Below, one piece after another: positions 27,307 to 43,113 of a DNA stretch of 58,094 nucleotides. The stretch comes from Rhodocyclaceae bacterium. GTDB taxonomy: Bacteria > Pseudomonadota > Gammaproteobacteria > Burkholderiales > Rhodocyclaceae. The first letter of the stretch is position 1, and each line of letters begins with the position of its first letter. The stretch lies in NCBI GenBank assembly GCA_006218025.1, contig VBWA01000041.1, positions 1 to 58,094 of the forward strand. Reading direction: 5' to 3'. The translations under genes and the position numbers were made by a program. The notes under the pieces were generated by a model. The model worked only from the letters and a program-made list of their open reading frames with translations. It did not search any database and had not been told where the DNA came from.

Positions 27307-28244
27307 TCGTTTCCCAGCTGTTCGAACGCAACCGCGAGCGACTCCAGCTTTCGTGGGTCAGCGGCGCCATGACGCGGTCGATCTGCACCACGGAACACGT
27401 GGTGTCGCCCGCGGACCTGATCGGCCACCTCAACCTGATGCATCCCGAACGCCTGCAGGTCATCGGCGTGCCGGAAGTCGCCTGGGCGGAACGGCATGCA
27501 CCGGAAAAAGTGGTGCACCACATGCAGGAGATCTACAACGCGAGGCCGCCCGCAATCATCGTCGCTGACGGCTGCGCGATCGCAGAAGGCGTGCGCAAGG
27601 GTTGCGAAGCCTCGGGCACGCCGCTACTGCAGACGCCGCTGTCCTCGGCCTTCGTCATCGATACGCTGCGCGCTTTCGTGTCGCGGCAGCTGGCCGAAAC
27701 CGGGACGTTGCATGGCGTCTTCATGGACGTGCTGGGCATGGGCGTCCTGATCACCGGTGACTCCGGCGTCGGCAAGAGCGAGCTCGGCCTCGAGCTGATT
27801 TCGCGCGGACACGGGCTGGTCGCCGATGACGTGGTCGACGTGTCGCGCATCGGCTCCGACACGCTGGAGGGGCGCTGCCCCGAACTGCTCAAGGACTTCC
27901 TCGAGGTGCGCGGGCTCGGACTGCTCAACATCCGCACCGTATTTGGCGAAACCGCCTGCCGGCGCAAAATGCGCCTCAAACTCATCGTGCATCTGCAGAA
28001 GCCGACGCCGGGCGTGCCCGACGCCGCTCGCCTGCCGCTCGACGCGCAGAACGAAACCATCCTCGGCGTGCCGATCCGGCGCGTCACGATCCCGGTCGCC
28101 GCCGGCCGCAACCTCGCCGTGCTGCTCGAAGCCGCCGTGCGCGCCACGGTGCTGAAACTGCGCGGCATCGACAGCATGCAGGAATTCGTCAATCGTCAGG
28201 AAGCCGCCCTGCGGGCCGACTCCGGCGACGAGCCGGTCAACTAG
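27291..28244 (+). CDS. hprK: HPr kinase/phosphorylase
   Basis: About 317 residues. It phosphorylates and dephosphorylates a serine of HPr. Walker A is GDSGVGKSELGLEL, the family signature is LEVRGLGLLNIRT, and PIRRVTIPVAAGRNLAVL is the end of the kinase domain. The N-terminal domain begins VSQLFERNRERLQL. The start is uncertain: the only suitable codon upstream of that block is a TTG at 27291, which overlaps ptsN by 16 bases. With PtsN it forms the regulatory PTS of betaproteobacteria, where no sugar transport PTS is needed. Confidence 0.92.
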   Translation: MARQLVVSQLFERNRERLQLSWVSGAMTRSICTTEHVVSPADLIGHLNLMHPERLQVIGVPEVAWAERHAPEKVVHHMQEIYNARPPAIIVADGCAIAEGVRKGCEASGTPLLQTPLSSAFVIDTLRAFVSRQLAETGTLHGVFMDVLGMGVLITGDSGVGKSELGLELISRGHGLVADDVVDVSRIGSDTLEGRCPELLKDFLEVRGLGLLNIRTVFGETACRRKMRLKLIVHLQKPTPGVPDAARLPLDAQNETILGVPIRRVTIPVAAGRNLAVLLEAAVRATVLKLRGIDSMQEFVNRQEAALRADSGDEPVN

Positions 28245-28306
28245 GCCACGCCGGCCGCGTTAAGCAAGAACGGCGTTACGCCGTCCAATACCAAGGAGAC
28301 CCACAA

Positions 28307-28735
28307 ATGCACAAGCTGATTGCCGTTGCTCTTTCTGCCCTGTTCGCTGCCAGCGTGGCACTGGCACAGGCTCCCGCAGCCCCGGCCAAGGCCGCACCGG
28401 CCGCAGCGGCGCCCGCCAAAGCTGCAGAAGCTGCCAAACCCGCTGCGCCGGCCAAGGCCGCCGAAGCGGCCGCAGTTGCCAAACCCGCGGCCGCTGCGAA
28501 CGACTGCGAAGCCAAAGCCGTGAGCAAGGATGGCAAGCCCCTGCACGGCGCCGCCAAGGCCGCTTCGATCAAGAAGTGCCAGGGAGCCGGCAAGCCCGCC
28601 GAAGCTGCCAAACCGGCTGCACCCGCCAAATCGGGTTGTGCGGAAAAGGCTGTCGGCAAGGACGGCAAACCGCTCGCCGGCGCCGCCAAAGCCACTTTTA
28701 TGAAGAAGTGTGAAGCCGACGCGAAGGCCAAGTAA
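28307..28735 (+). CDS. PsiF-repeat exported protein
   Basis: 142 residues. A signal peptide (KLIAVALSALFAASVALA) is followed by an Ala/Lys/Pro-rich linker and two PsiF-type repeats, each with a cysteine pair: CEAKAVSKDGKPLHGAAKA then CAEKAVGKDGKPLAGAAKA, both closing with KKC. In E. coli PsiF is a phosphate-starvation-induced protein of unknown function. AAGGAG precedes the ATG. The second repeat is separated by another AAKPA linker. Confidence 0.85.
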   Translation: MHKLIAVALSALFAASVALAQAPAAPAKAAPAAAAPAKAAEAAKPAAPAKAAEAAAVAKPAAAANDCEAKAVSKDGKPLHGAAKAASIKKCQGAGKPAEAAKPAAPAKSGCAEKAVGKDGKPLAGAAKATFMKKCEADAKAK

Positions 28736-28756
28736 TTCGCTGGTCCCGCATCAAGA

Positions 28757-28790
28757 GCCGGCCCGCATTGCGGGCCGGCTTTTTAGTTTT
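28757..28790 (+). terminator. Rho-independent terminator after the psiF-like gene
   Basis: GCCGGCCCG pairs with CGGGCCGGC around a short loop, followed by TTTTTAGTTTTT. It closes the hpf-ptsN-hprK-psiF region. Confidence 0.85.
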
Positions 28791-28815
28791 TGGCTTCCCC
28801 TGATCCGCCTCAACC

Positions 28816-28850
28816 CTATGCAACGGATTGCAATGCAATTCGTTGCATAG
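28816..28850. promoter_or_regulatory. Palindromic operator before padR-fadH
   Basis: Ten-base perfect arms CTATGCAACG and CGTTGCATAG flank a 15-base centre that is itself nearly symmetric (TTGCAATGCAA). It ends 13 bases before the padR start and is the right kind of site for autoregulation by a PadR dimer. Confidence 0.75.
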
Positions 28851-28863
28851 TATGCTTTCGGGC

Positions 28864-32521
<3,658 letters not shown>

Positions 32522-32594
32522 ATTTGATCCTTTGATTGCGTACTTTAACCTTGCCAGCCCTTATGCAGGTTGATGCATATAGGACACACACTCC
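32522..32594. promoter_or_regulatory. Divergent regulatory region between regulator and tupB
   Basis: Only 73 bp separate two divergent starts, so both promoters and any tungstate-dependent operator must lie here. The TGCAGG..TGATGCATATAGG stretch is AT-richer than its surroundings. I cannot define boxes with confidence. Confidence 0.4.
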
Positions 32595-33299
32595 ATGACC
32601 GAATTCAGCGACAGCTTTCTCACTGCCTGGCAACTGCTTGCCGCCAGCGACGCACGCCTGTCCGCCATCGTCCTGCTGAGCTTGCGCGTCAGTCTCGCCG
32701 CGACCGTCATCGCCTGCGTGATCGGCATGCCGATCGGCGCCTTGCTGGCGGTCGGGCGCTTTCCGGGACGGCGCGTGCTGATCGTACTGTTCAACGGCCT
32801 CATGGGCCTGCCGCCGGTGGTGGTGGGCCTGCTGGTGTATCTGCTGCTGTCGCGCGCCGGGCCGCTGGGTCAATTCGGCCTGCTGTTCTCGCCGACTGCG
32901 ATGGTGATCGCGCAGGCCGTGCTGGTGACGCCCATCGTTGCCGCCCTGACGCGGCAGGTGATCGCCGACGAATGGAGCGAGTACCGCGAGCAGCTGCGTT
33001 CGCTCGGCGCCAGCCGCGCCCGGGCTGCCGCCACGCTCCTCTGGGACGGCCGCTTCTCGCTGTCGACGGCAGCGCTGGCCGGCTTCGGCCGCGCCATTGC
33101 CGAAGTCGGCGCGGTGATGATCGTCGGCGGCAACATCGACGGCGTGACGCGCGTCATGACCACCACGATAGCGCTGGAAACCAGCAAGGGAGATCTGCCG
33201 CTGGCGCTCGCCCTGGGCTTCATCCTGATCGCCGTGGTGCTGGCGATCAATGCCGTGGCCTATGCCGTGCGCGGCTGGGCCGAGAGGAGATGGGGGTGA
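32595..33299 (+). CDS. tupB: Tungstate ABC transporter permease TupB
   Basis: 234 residues with five or six membrane segments. The ATPase-docking EAA loop is EYREQLRSLGASRARAAATL, and the end AFGRAIAEVGAVMIVGGN-like region (GFGRAIAEVGAVMIVGGNI) is typical of TupB/WtpB permeases. With tupC and tupA it imports tungstate for tungsten enzymes. Confidence 0.9.
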   Translation: MTEFSDSFLTAWQLLAASDARLSAIVLLSLRVSLAATVIACVIGMPIGALLAVGRFPGRRVLIVLFNGLMGLPPVVVGLLVYLLLSRAGPLGQFGLLFSPTAMVIAQAVLVTPIVAALTRQVIADEWSEYREQLRSLGASRARAAATLLWDGRFSLSTAALAGFGRAIAEVGAVMIVGGNIDGVTRVMTTTIALETSKGDLPLALALGFILIAVVLAINAVAYAVRGWAERRWG

Positions 33300-33303
33300 G
33301 CCC

Positions 33304-33362
33304 GGGGTTTCGCGAAGCACTGCTTCGCGCCGGACGAACCGGTCGGCTGCGCAAAGCCGACC
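33304..33362 (+). repeat. Two-hairpin repeat element, copy B (between tupB and tupC)
   Basis: GGGGTTT, then stem CGCGAAGCA/TGCTTCGCG (33311-33329), an 11-base spacer, and stem GGTCGGCT/AGCCGACC (33341-33362). It is the inverted-orientation relative of the element inside thiL. It sits in the only sizeable gap of the tup operon and could affect relative expression. Confidence 0.8.
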
Positions 33363-33378
33363 ATGGGACGGAGGTCGC

Positions 33379-34065
33379 GTGAACACCTGGCTGACGATAG
33401 AAAGACTCGGCCTGACCGAGGGCAGCACGCGCATCATCGACGACGTCTCCTTGTCGCTGGCCGCGCAACGCACCGTTGTGCTCGGCCCCAATGGCGCCGG
33501 CAAGAGCACGCTGCTGCGCCTGATCCATGGCCTGCTGCATCCCAGCGAAGGCGCGCTGCGCTGGGCGCAGCCGCTGTCGCAAGCCATGGTCTTCCAGCGG
33601 CCGATCATGCTGCGCACCACGGCGCTGGCCAACGTGGTCTATGGCCTCAAGCTCAAGGGCCATGCGAAGGAGGTGTGTCAGCGGCGTGCCCTTGATTCAC
33701 TCGCGCACGTCGGCCTCGAACATCTCGCGCAACGCCCGGCACGCCTGCTTTCCGGCGGAGAGCAGCAGCGCGTCGCGCTGGCCCGCGTCTGGGCGCTGGA
33801 ACCCGAACTGCTGATCCTCGACGAACCCACCGCCAGCCTCGACCCGGCCAGCAGTCGCGAAGTCGAACGCATCATCAACGAGATTGCCGCGAGCGGCACG
33901 CGCATCCTGATGACCACCCACAACCTCGGCCAGGCACGGCGCATTGCCGAGGAAATCGTTTTCATCGACCGCGGCCGCATCGCCGAACAGACCCCGGTCG
34001 CCGAGTTCTTCACTCAGCCGCGAACCCTTGCGGCGCAAGACTTTCTCCAGGAGGAAATGCCATGA
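33379..34065 (+). CDS. tupC: Tungstate ABC transporter ATP-binding protein TupC
   Basis: 228 residues. Walker A GPNGAGKSTL, signature LLSGGEQQRVALARVWAL, Walker B LLILDEPTASLDP, and switch MTTHNLGQARR. The start is a GTG at 33379 with GGAGG seven bases upstream. It shares ATGA with tupA. No C-terminal Mop domain is present. Confidence 0.9.
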   Translation: MNTWLTIERLGLTEGSTRIIDDVSLSLAAQRTVVLGPNGAGKSTLLRLIHGLLHPSEGALRWAQPLSQAMVFQRPIMLRTTALANVVYGLKLKGHAKEVCQRRALDSLAHVGLEHLAQRPARLLSGGEQQRVALARVWALEPELLILDEPTASLDPASSREVERIINEIAASGTRILMTTHNLGQARRIAEEIVFIDRGRIAEQTPVAEFFTQPRTLAAQDFLQEEMP

Positions 34066-34883
34066 TCACCCGTCGCCTGTTCTGTTCCGCCCTCGCTTCG
34101 CTCGGCCTGCTGGCTGCCACCGCAAGCCAGGCCCAGGAACGCTTCGTCACTGTTTCATCGACCACCTCGACCGAGCAGTCCGGCCTCTTCAGCCACCTGC
34201 TGCCGATCTTCGAAAAGGCCAGCGGCATCAAGCTGCGCGTCGTTGCGCTGGGCACCGGCCAGGCGCTCGACATGGCCCGGCGCGGCGATGCAGATGTGGT
34301 TTTCGTGCATGACAAGGCCGCCGAGGAAAAATTCATCGCCGAAGGCTATGGCGTCAAGCGCCAGGAAGTCATGTACAACGACTTCATTGTGATCGGTCCG
34401 AAGGCCGACCCGGCCAAGGCTCTTGGCCGCGACATCCTCGAAGGCCTGCGCCGTATCGAGGCAACCAAGGCGCCCTTCGTTTCGCGCGGCGACAAGAGCG
34501 GCACCCACGCCGCCGAGCTGCGCTACTGGAAGGCCGCCGGCGTCGACCTCGACAAGGCCAAAGGCCCGTGGTATCGCGACACCGGCTCGGGCATGGGCCC
34601 GGCGCTCAACACCGCCGCCTCGATGAACGCCTACATCCTCGCCGATCGCGGCACCTGGCTCTCGTTCAAGAATCGCGGCGATCTGGGCATCATCGTCGAA
34701 GGCGATACGAAGCTGTTCAACCAGTACGGCGTGATCCTGGTCAACCCGGCGAAGCACCCGCACGTCAAGCAGGCCGACGGCCAGAAGTTCATCGACTGGG
34801 TGGTGTCCGATGCGGGCCAGAAGGCGATCGCCGACTACAAGATCGGCGGCGAGCAGTTGTTCTTCCCCAACGCGAAGCGCTGA
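34062..34883 (+). CDS. tupA: Tungstate-binding periplasmic protein TupA
   Basis: 273 residues with a signal peptide ending TASQA. Oxyanion-contact motifs of TupA are visible: VSSTTSTEQSGL at the mature N-terminus and FVSRGDKSGTHAAEL in the middle, then WYRDTGSGMGPALNTAASM. It delivers tungstate to TupBC with high selectivity over molybdate in known relatives. Confidence 0.92.
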   Translation: MITRRLFCSALASLGLLAATASQAQERFVTVSSTTSTEQSGLFSHLLPIFEKASGIKLRVVALGTGQALDMARRGDADVVFVHDKAAEEKFIAEGYGVKRQEVMYNDFIVIGPKADPAKALGRDILEGLRRIEATKAPFVSRGDKSGTHAAELRYWKAAGVDLDKAKGPWYRDTGSGMGPALNTAASMNAYILADRGTWLSFKNRGDLGIIVEGDTKLFNQYGVILVNPAKHPHVKQADGQKFIDWVVSDAGQKAIADYKIGGEQLFFPNAKR

Positions 34884-34964
34884 GCGGGCTGGGCTTGCAC
34901 CGGCGGGGGCAGTAGAATACGGCCCTCGCCGAATTTCCCCGGCGCATCAACCGGTTGCACTGCC

Positions 34965-36545
<1,581 letters not shown>

Positions 36546-36562
36546 AGGCAGAACGGCTTTGA

Positions 36563-36633
36563 TCCGCAGATTACGCAGATTACGCAGATGGATTCAATGG
36601 TGTTCATCTGTGAAAATCTGCGTCATCTGCGGA
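36563..36633. repeat. Intergenic long inverted repeat, copy B
   Basis: Left arm 36563-36589 (TCCGCAGATTACGCAGATT and on) and right arm 36606-36633 (ending GCGTCATCTGCGGA) form a hairpin with a 16-base loop. Same family as 5079-5206 but with a different, shorter loop. It follows the ybiT-like pseudogene. Confidence 0.8.
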
Positions 36634-36672
36634 AGATGAATTGAATCGCCCGCTTGCCGCAAGGTGCGGCTT

Positions 36673-36688
36673 GTATTACAGTTAATAC
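36673..36688. promoter_or_regulatory. Operator palindrome before the RHH/PIN pair
   Basis: GTATTA CAGT TAATAC, a perfect six-base inverted repeat, lies 24 bases before the antitoxin start. Ribbon-helix-helix antitoxins usually bind such sites to autoregulate. Confidence 0.65.
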
Positions 36689-36712
36689 ATTGCCCTTCCA
36701 GGAACCACCATC

Positions 36713-37000
36713 ATGACCACCACCGTTCGCCTTCCCCTCCGCGTTGAACAGGCGCTGGCGACGTATTGCGTCGAAACGAAACGCACCAAGTCGGAAGTGA
36801 TCGTCGAACTGCTTGAGCAGCGCTTCACGGGCACCGCCACCGAACGAACGCCTTACGAGCTGGCGCAGGAAGCCGGCTTTATAGGCTGCTTATCTGGCAA
36901 AGGCGCGGGCAACAGCGCCGGCAAGGCGAAGGCGGGCAGTACAAAGGAACGCGTTGTCGCCGCTATCCGTAAGAAGCACGGCAAGAAGCCGGCCGCGTGA
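36713..37000 (+). CDS. Ribbon-helix-helix antitoxin-like protein
   Basis: 95 residues. The N-terminus (TTTVRLPLRVEQALATYC, then TKRTKSEVIVELLEQRF) is a CopG/MetJ-type ribbon-helix-helix, and the C-terminus is lysine-rich and likely unstructured until it binds the toxin. It overlaps the PIN gene by four bases (GTGA), the standard arrangement of type II toxin-antitoxin pairs. Confidence 0.8.
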   Translation: MTTTVRLPLRVEQALATYCVETKRTKSEVIVELLEQRFTGTATERTPYELAQEAGFIGCLSGKGAGNSAGKAKAGSTKERVVAAIRKKHGKKPAA

Positions 37001-37413
37001 GTTCATTGCTGGTCGATACGGGTCCGCTGGTGGCGCTGGCGGACAAGCGCGACAACGCCCACGAAGAATGCAAGGTCTTCCTCGCCGCGTATCGCGGGCG
37101 GCTGGTGACGACCTGGGCCGTGCTCACCGAGTTCTCGCATCTGGCGCCTTCGGTATCCGCCACGCTGCCGCTGTATCGCTGGATCGACAAAGGCGGACTG
37201 GAACTGTTGCCGCTCGGTCGCGAGGAACTGGTGCGCGCCATCGACTGGATCGAGAAGTATGCCGACCGGCCGATGGACCTGGCGGATGCCTCGCTGGTGG
37301 TCGCCGCCATGAGCACCGGCATCCACACCGTGTGGACCCTCGACCGCAACGATTTCGAGACCTATCGACTGCCGGGGCGCAAGCGTTTCCGGCTGGCGAC
37401 AAACCCCAAATGA
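36997..37413 (+). CDS. PIN-domain toxin (VapC-like)
   Basis: 138 residues. PIN acidic residues lie in LLVDTGPLVALAD, TEFSHLA, PMDLADASLVV and TLDRNDF, consistent with a metal-dependent RNase. It starts with GTG inside the antitoxin stop. Its stop shares ATGA with the acyltransferase gene, so the pair is fused into the transcription unit of a housekeeping-like gene. Confidence 0.82.
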   Translation: MSSLLVDTGPLVALADKRDNAHEECKVFLAAYRGRLVTTWAVLTEFSHLAPSVSATLPLYRWIDKGGLELLPLGREELVRAIDWIEKYADRPMDLADASLVVAAMSTGIHTVWTLDRNDFETYRLPGRKRFRLATNPK

Positions 37414-37966
37414 GCCTGCTGCACGGTCCCGCCCGTTTCATTCTCAAGCTTCTGGGCTGGAGGCTGCTGGATCTGTCGCAGCGCCCCGCCAAGGCCGTGG
37501 TGATCGCCTATCCGCACACCTCGAACTGGGATTTTCCGGTGACGCTGCTGGCGTTGGCTGCCCTACCCTTCAGAGCGCACTGGGTGGGCAAGGACACGAT
37601 GTTTCGCGGCATCCTGGGGCCGATCATGCGGGGCTTGGGCGGCATCGCAGTGAATCGCCGCGAACGTACCGGCTTTGTCGAACGCGTCGCCGATGAATTT
37701 CGCCGCAGGGAGAACTTCCACCTGATCATCGCCACCGAGGGCACACGCAGCCGGCAAGCCGGCTGGAAATCCGGTTTCTACCGGATTGCGGTCGCTGCCG
37801 GAGTGCCGGTCATCATGGCTGTCGTCGATTACCCGAAGCGCGAGGCCGGTCTTTTGGCAAGCATCGAACTGACGGGCAACGAAGACGCCGACATGGCACG
37901 CATCGCCGCCTGCTACGAAGGCCGCAAAGGCTATCACCCCGAAAACGCTTCACCCATCCGGCTACT

Positions 37967-37970
<4 letters not shown>
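37410..37970 (+). CDS. PlsC-type 1-acylglycerol-3-phosphate acyltransferase-like protein
   Basis: 186 residues. The HX4D acyltransferase motif is HTSNWDF, the substrate-binding block is ATEGTRSR, and GGIAVNRRERTG lies between. It probably acylates a lysophospholipid at the inner membrane. The start overlaps the PIN gene stop (ATGA), and its own stop overlaps the next ABC-F gene. Confidence 0.8.
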
Positions 37971-39918
<1,948 letters not shown>

Positions 39919-39922
<4 letters not shown>

Positions 39923-39983
39923 GAGCGAGCTTGCTCGCGAATCGGCCGTCGCCGGGGCCTTTCGCGAGCAAGCTCGCTCCTAC
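39919..39983. repeat. REP-like perfect 22-bp inverted repeat
   Basis: The left arm begins GTAGGAGCGAGCTTGCTCGC (39919-39940) and the right arm is its exact reverse complement (39962-39983), with a 21-base loop. The stop codon of the ABC-F gene lies inside the left arm. Similar GAGCGAGCTTGCTCGC repeats are frequent in gamma- and betaproteobacteria. Confidence 0.85.
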
Positions 39984-40014
39984 GGGGGAGGACTAACAGG
40001 ATCAGGAGAATTGA

Positions 40015-41226
40015 ATGGCAGCTAAAGCGACGACAGCGAAGCAGGCCCCTGCCGTGCCGGACAAGGCGGCGCGCAAGGCTACGGCCAAGACTGTCGCCAG
40101 GACCGCCACGAAATCTGCCGTGAAAAAGCCTGCGACCCCGCGTCCGCGGCGACCGGCGTCCGGCGACGTGACGCCTTCCAAAACGCCGAAGGGCATCGCG
40201 AGCTTCGTGGTCAAGGACCGCTCGGATGCCGCCCACGATTCGAAGATCGAGGCGGTGCGCGACATCGTCGCCCATGCCAAGAAGGGTGAAGGCGCCAAGC
40301 TGGCCAAGGGCCTCAAGGCAGTGGTCGAGGGCGCCTCGCCCGACGACATCGAGGCGCTCAAGCAAGCCCTGCTGCAGCGCGAAGTCGCCGCCAGCGAACA
40401 TCCCGACGACGAGCTGGCGCCGAACTGGCGCGAGGGCGGCTACCCCTACCTGCACCTGATGACGCGGCGCAATTACGAACGGCAGAAATACCACCTGCAA
40501 GTCGAGCTGCTCAAGCTGCAGGCCTGGGTCAAGGAGACCGGGCAGAAAGTGGTGATCCTGTTCGAGGGCCGCGATGCGGCGGGCAAGGGCGGCACCATCA
40601 AGCGCTTCATGGAGCACCTGAATCCGCGCGGCGCGAGCGTCGTCGCGCTGGAAAAGCCCTCCGAGGTGGAACGCGGCCAGTGGTATTTCCAACGCTACGT
40701 GCAGCACCTGCCGACCGCCGGCGAGATTTCGCTGTTCGACCGCTCCTGGTACAACCGCGCCGGCGTCGAGCGCGTCATGGGTTTCTGCAGCGATATCGAG
40801 TATGAGGAATTCATGCGGCAGACGCCGGAGTTCGAACGCACGCTGGTGCGTAGCGGCGTGCATCTGATCAAGTTCTGGTTCTCGGTGTCGCGGCAGGAGC
40901 AGCGCCGGCGTTTCAAGGAACGCGAAACTCACCCGCTCAAGCAGTGGAAGCTCTCGCCGATCGACCTCGCGTCGCTCGACAAATGGGAGGACTACACCAA
41001 GGCCAAGGAATCGATGTTCTTCCACACCGACACCGCCGACGCGCCGTGGACCGTGATCAAGTCCGACTGCAAGAAGCGCGCGCGGCTCAATGCGCTGCGC
41101 TACATCCTGCACAAGCTGCCCTACACCAACAAGGACGTGCAGCAGATCGGTACGCTCGACACGCTGCTGGTGGGGCGCGCCCACATCGTGTACGAGATCG
41201 GCGAAAAAAGCGGCGTAGTCATCTGA
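40015..41226 (+). CDS. ppk2: Polyphosphate kinase 2 with a Lys/Ala-rich N-terminal tail
   Basis: 403 residues. The core (from about residue 150) has Walker A EGRDAAGKGGTI, FDRSWYNRAGVERVMGFC and RFKERETHPLKQWKLSPID, typical of PPK2 enzymes that phosphorylate nucleotides from polyphosphate. The first 70 or so residues are histone H1-like (repeats of AK, AR, KK with P and T, such as KATAKTVARTATKSAVKKP) and probably bind DNA, RNA or polyphosphate. AGGAG lies before the ATG. Confidence 0.9.
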   Translation: MAAKATTAKQAPAVPDKAARKATAKTVARTATKSAVKKPATPRPRRPASGDVTPSKTPKGIASFVVKDRSDAAHDSKIEAVRDIVAHAKKGEGAKLAKGLKAVVEGASPDDIEALKQALLQREVAASEHPDDELAPNWREGGYPYLHLMTRRNYERQKYHLQVELLKLQAWVKETGQKVVILFEGRDAAGKGGTIKRFMEHLNPRGASVVALEKPSEVERGQWYFQRYVQHLPTAGEISLFDRSWYNRAGVERVMGFCSDIEYEEFMRQTPEFERTLVRSGVHLIKFWFSVSRQEQRRRFKERETHPLKQWKLSPIDLASLDKWEDYTKAKESMFFHTDTADAPWTVIKSDCKKRARLNALRYILHKLPYTNKDVQQIGTLDTLLVGRAHIVYEIGEKSGVVI

Positions 41227-41240
41227 GCGGACGCGACTGA

Positions 41241-41876
41241 ATGTATCTACCCGCCCAATTCGAGGAAAACCGCACCGAGGTGCTGCGCGAGCTGATGGCC
41301 GGGCATCCCTTCGCCACACTGGTCACGCTTGGCGACGAAGGCCTGACGGCGAATCACCTGCCGCTGCATCTGGAACCCGAGATCGGTCCCTTCGGCGCCT
41401 TGCAGGGTCACGTCGCGCGTGCCAATCCCTTGTGGCAAAAGGCCGCGGACACGGAAGTGCTGGTGATCTTTCACGGCCCGCAGACCTACGTGACACCCTC
41501 GTGGTACGAGACCAAGCGCGAACACGGCCGCGCCGTGCCGACCTGGAACTACGTGGTGGTGCATGCCCGCGGCCGGCTGCGGGCGATCGACGATCCGATC
41601 TGGGTGCGCGAACAGCTCGAAACCCTGGTCACCCATCACGAGGACGGCTTTGCCGAACCCTGGGAAATCGACGACGCGCCACCCGACTACATCGACAAGA
41701 TGCTGACCGCCATCGTCGGCATCGAAATCGTCATCAGCGAACTCAGGGGCAAGTGGAAGATCAGCCAGAACCAGCCGCCCGCCAATCGCGCCGGCGTGGT
41801 GGCCGGGCTGCACGAACAGGGAACAGCGGATGCCCTGGCGATGGCAGACCTTGTCGAGGGCACCCTCATCCCGTGA
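41241..41876 (+). CDS. FMN-binding negative transcriptional regulator (PaiB-like)
   Basis: 211 residues. Family features: MYLPAQFEENR at the start, HPFATLVTLGDEGLTANHLPL, VLVIFHGPQTYVTPSWYETK and VPTWNYVVVHARG. PaiB of Bacillus affects protease and sporulation genes; members have a flavin-reductase-like split barrel. The stop overlaps the next start (GTGA). Confidence 0.88.
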   Translation: MYLPAQFEENRTEVLRELMAGHPFATLVTLGDEGLTANHLPLHLEPEIGPFGALQGHVARANPLWQKAADTEVLVIFHGPQTYVTPSWYETKREHGRAVPTWNYVVVHARGRLRAIDDPIWVREQLETLVTHHEDGFAEPWEIDDAPPDYIDKMLTAIVGIEIVISELRGKWKISQNQPPANRAGVVAGLHEQGTADALAMADLVEGTLIP

Positions 41877-43081
41877 ACCTGCAGCAAGCCGAACTGCCCG
41901 AACCTTCGGCCGACGCGCAGGCCGCCAGCGCGGCGCTGACCCGCCTCATCGTTGCCGAAATCGCGGCCGCCGGCGGCTGGATTTCCTTCGCCCGCTACAT
42001 GGAGCTGGCGCTGTATGCGCCCGGCCTCGGCTACTACTCGGGAGGCTCGCGCAAGTTCGGGGTGGAGGGCGACTTCCTCACCGCGCCGGAACTGACACCT
42101 CTGTTCGGCCGGGCGCTGGCGCGCCAAGTGGCGCAGGTACTGGCCGCCTCCGGTCCGCTGGTCATCGAGGCCGGCGCCGGCAGCGGACGGCTCGCGGCGG
42201 ACCTGCTGCCGGCGCTGGCCGCACTCGATTGCGCGCCCGAGCGCTACCAGATCCTGGAACTCTCCGGCGAGTTGCGCGCGCGCCAGCAGGCGACGCTGGC
42301 CGAACAAGCGCCGGAATTTTTCGATCGCGTCGAATGGCTCGACGAACTGCCGCAGCGCTTTTCCGGCTGCCTGATCGGCAACGAAGTGCTCGATGCGATG
42401 CCAACCCATGCCCTGCGCTGGAGCGACGAAAGTTCGCAGCCCGGCGTGCTGGAACGCGGCGTCGGGCTGGCCGACGGGCGGCTGGTCTTCGCCGAACGAC
42501 CGGCAAGCGGCGCCTTGCTCGCGGCAGCGCATGCGCTGGCAGTGCAGGCACCGTATCGCGGCGAGATCAGCCTCGCCGCCCGATCCTGGGTCTCCGAGCT
42601 GGCGCGGCGACTCGAGCACGGCGCGATGCTGCTGATCGACTACGGCCTGGCGCGCCACGAGCTGTACCACGCACAGCGCGACGGCAGCACGCTGCGCTGC
42701 CACTACCGGCATCGCGTGCATGACGACCCGCTCTGGTTTCCCGGCCTGTCCGACATCACCTCGCATGTCGACTTCACCGCAGTGGCCGAGGCCGGCTTCG
42801 ATGCCGGGCTGGAGGTGCTGGGCTACATCAGCCAGGCCAACTTCCTGATCAACTGCGGCGTCGGCGACTTGCTGCAGGAAGGCAAAGCCATGCGCAACGA
42901 TAGCCAGGAAGTCGGCGCTGATGCTACGGCGGATGTGGCCGACCTGCGTGCGCGCGGCGCGGTGAATGTGCTCATCTCGCCCAACGAGATGGGCGAGCTG
43001 TTCAAGGTGATCGCGCTGGGGCGCGGCGTGCCGACGCCGCTGCTCGGCTTCAGCCGCGGCGACCGTGTGCACGCACTGTGA
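41873..43081 (+). CDS. SAM-dependent methyltransferase, MidA/NDUFAF7 family
   Basis: 402 residues. Seen: ISFARYMELALYAPGLGYYSGGSRKFG, the loop GDFLTAPELTPLFGRALA, SAM motif VIEAGAGSGRLAADLL, and IGNEVLDAMPTHAL. The human relative NDUFAF7 methylates an arginine of complex I; bacterial roles are less clear. A weak copy of the dispersed repeat lies near its end (42907-42930). Start is a GTG sharing four bases with the paiB-like stop. Confidence 0.88.
   Translation: MNLQQAELPEPSADAQAASAALTRLIVAEIAAAGGWISFARYMELALYAPGLGYYSGGSRKFGVEGDFLTAPELTPLFGRALARQVAQVLAASGPLVIEAGAGSGRLAADLLPALAALDCAPERYQILELSGELRARQQATLAEQAPEFFDRVEWLDELPQRFSGCLIGNEVLDAMPTHALRWSDESSQPGVLERGVGLADGRLVFAERPASGALLAAAHALAVQAPYRGEISLAARSWVSELARRLEHGAMLLIDYGLARHELYHAQRDGSTLRCHYRHRVHDDPLWFPGLSDITSHVDFTAVAEAGFDAGLEVLGYISQANFLINCGVGDLLQEGKAMRNDSQEVGADATADVADLRARGAVNVLISPNEMGELFKVIALGRGVPTPLLGFSRGDRVHAL
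42907..42930 (-). repeat. Short dispersed repeat, degenerate copy
   Basis: Read on the minus strand, GCCGTAGCATCAGCGCCGAC then TTCC. It keeps the AGCGCCGACTT end and diverges in the first half. Confidence 0.4.
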
Positions 43082-43113
43082 TATATAGCCAACTGACCCA
43101 ACGGAGAACAAGA

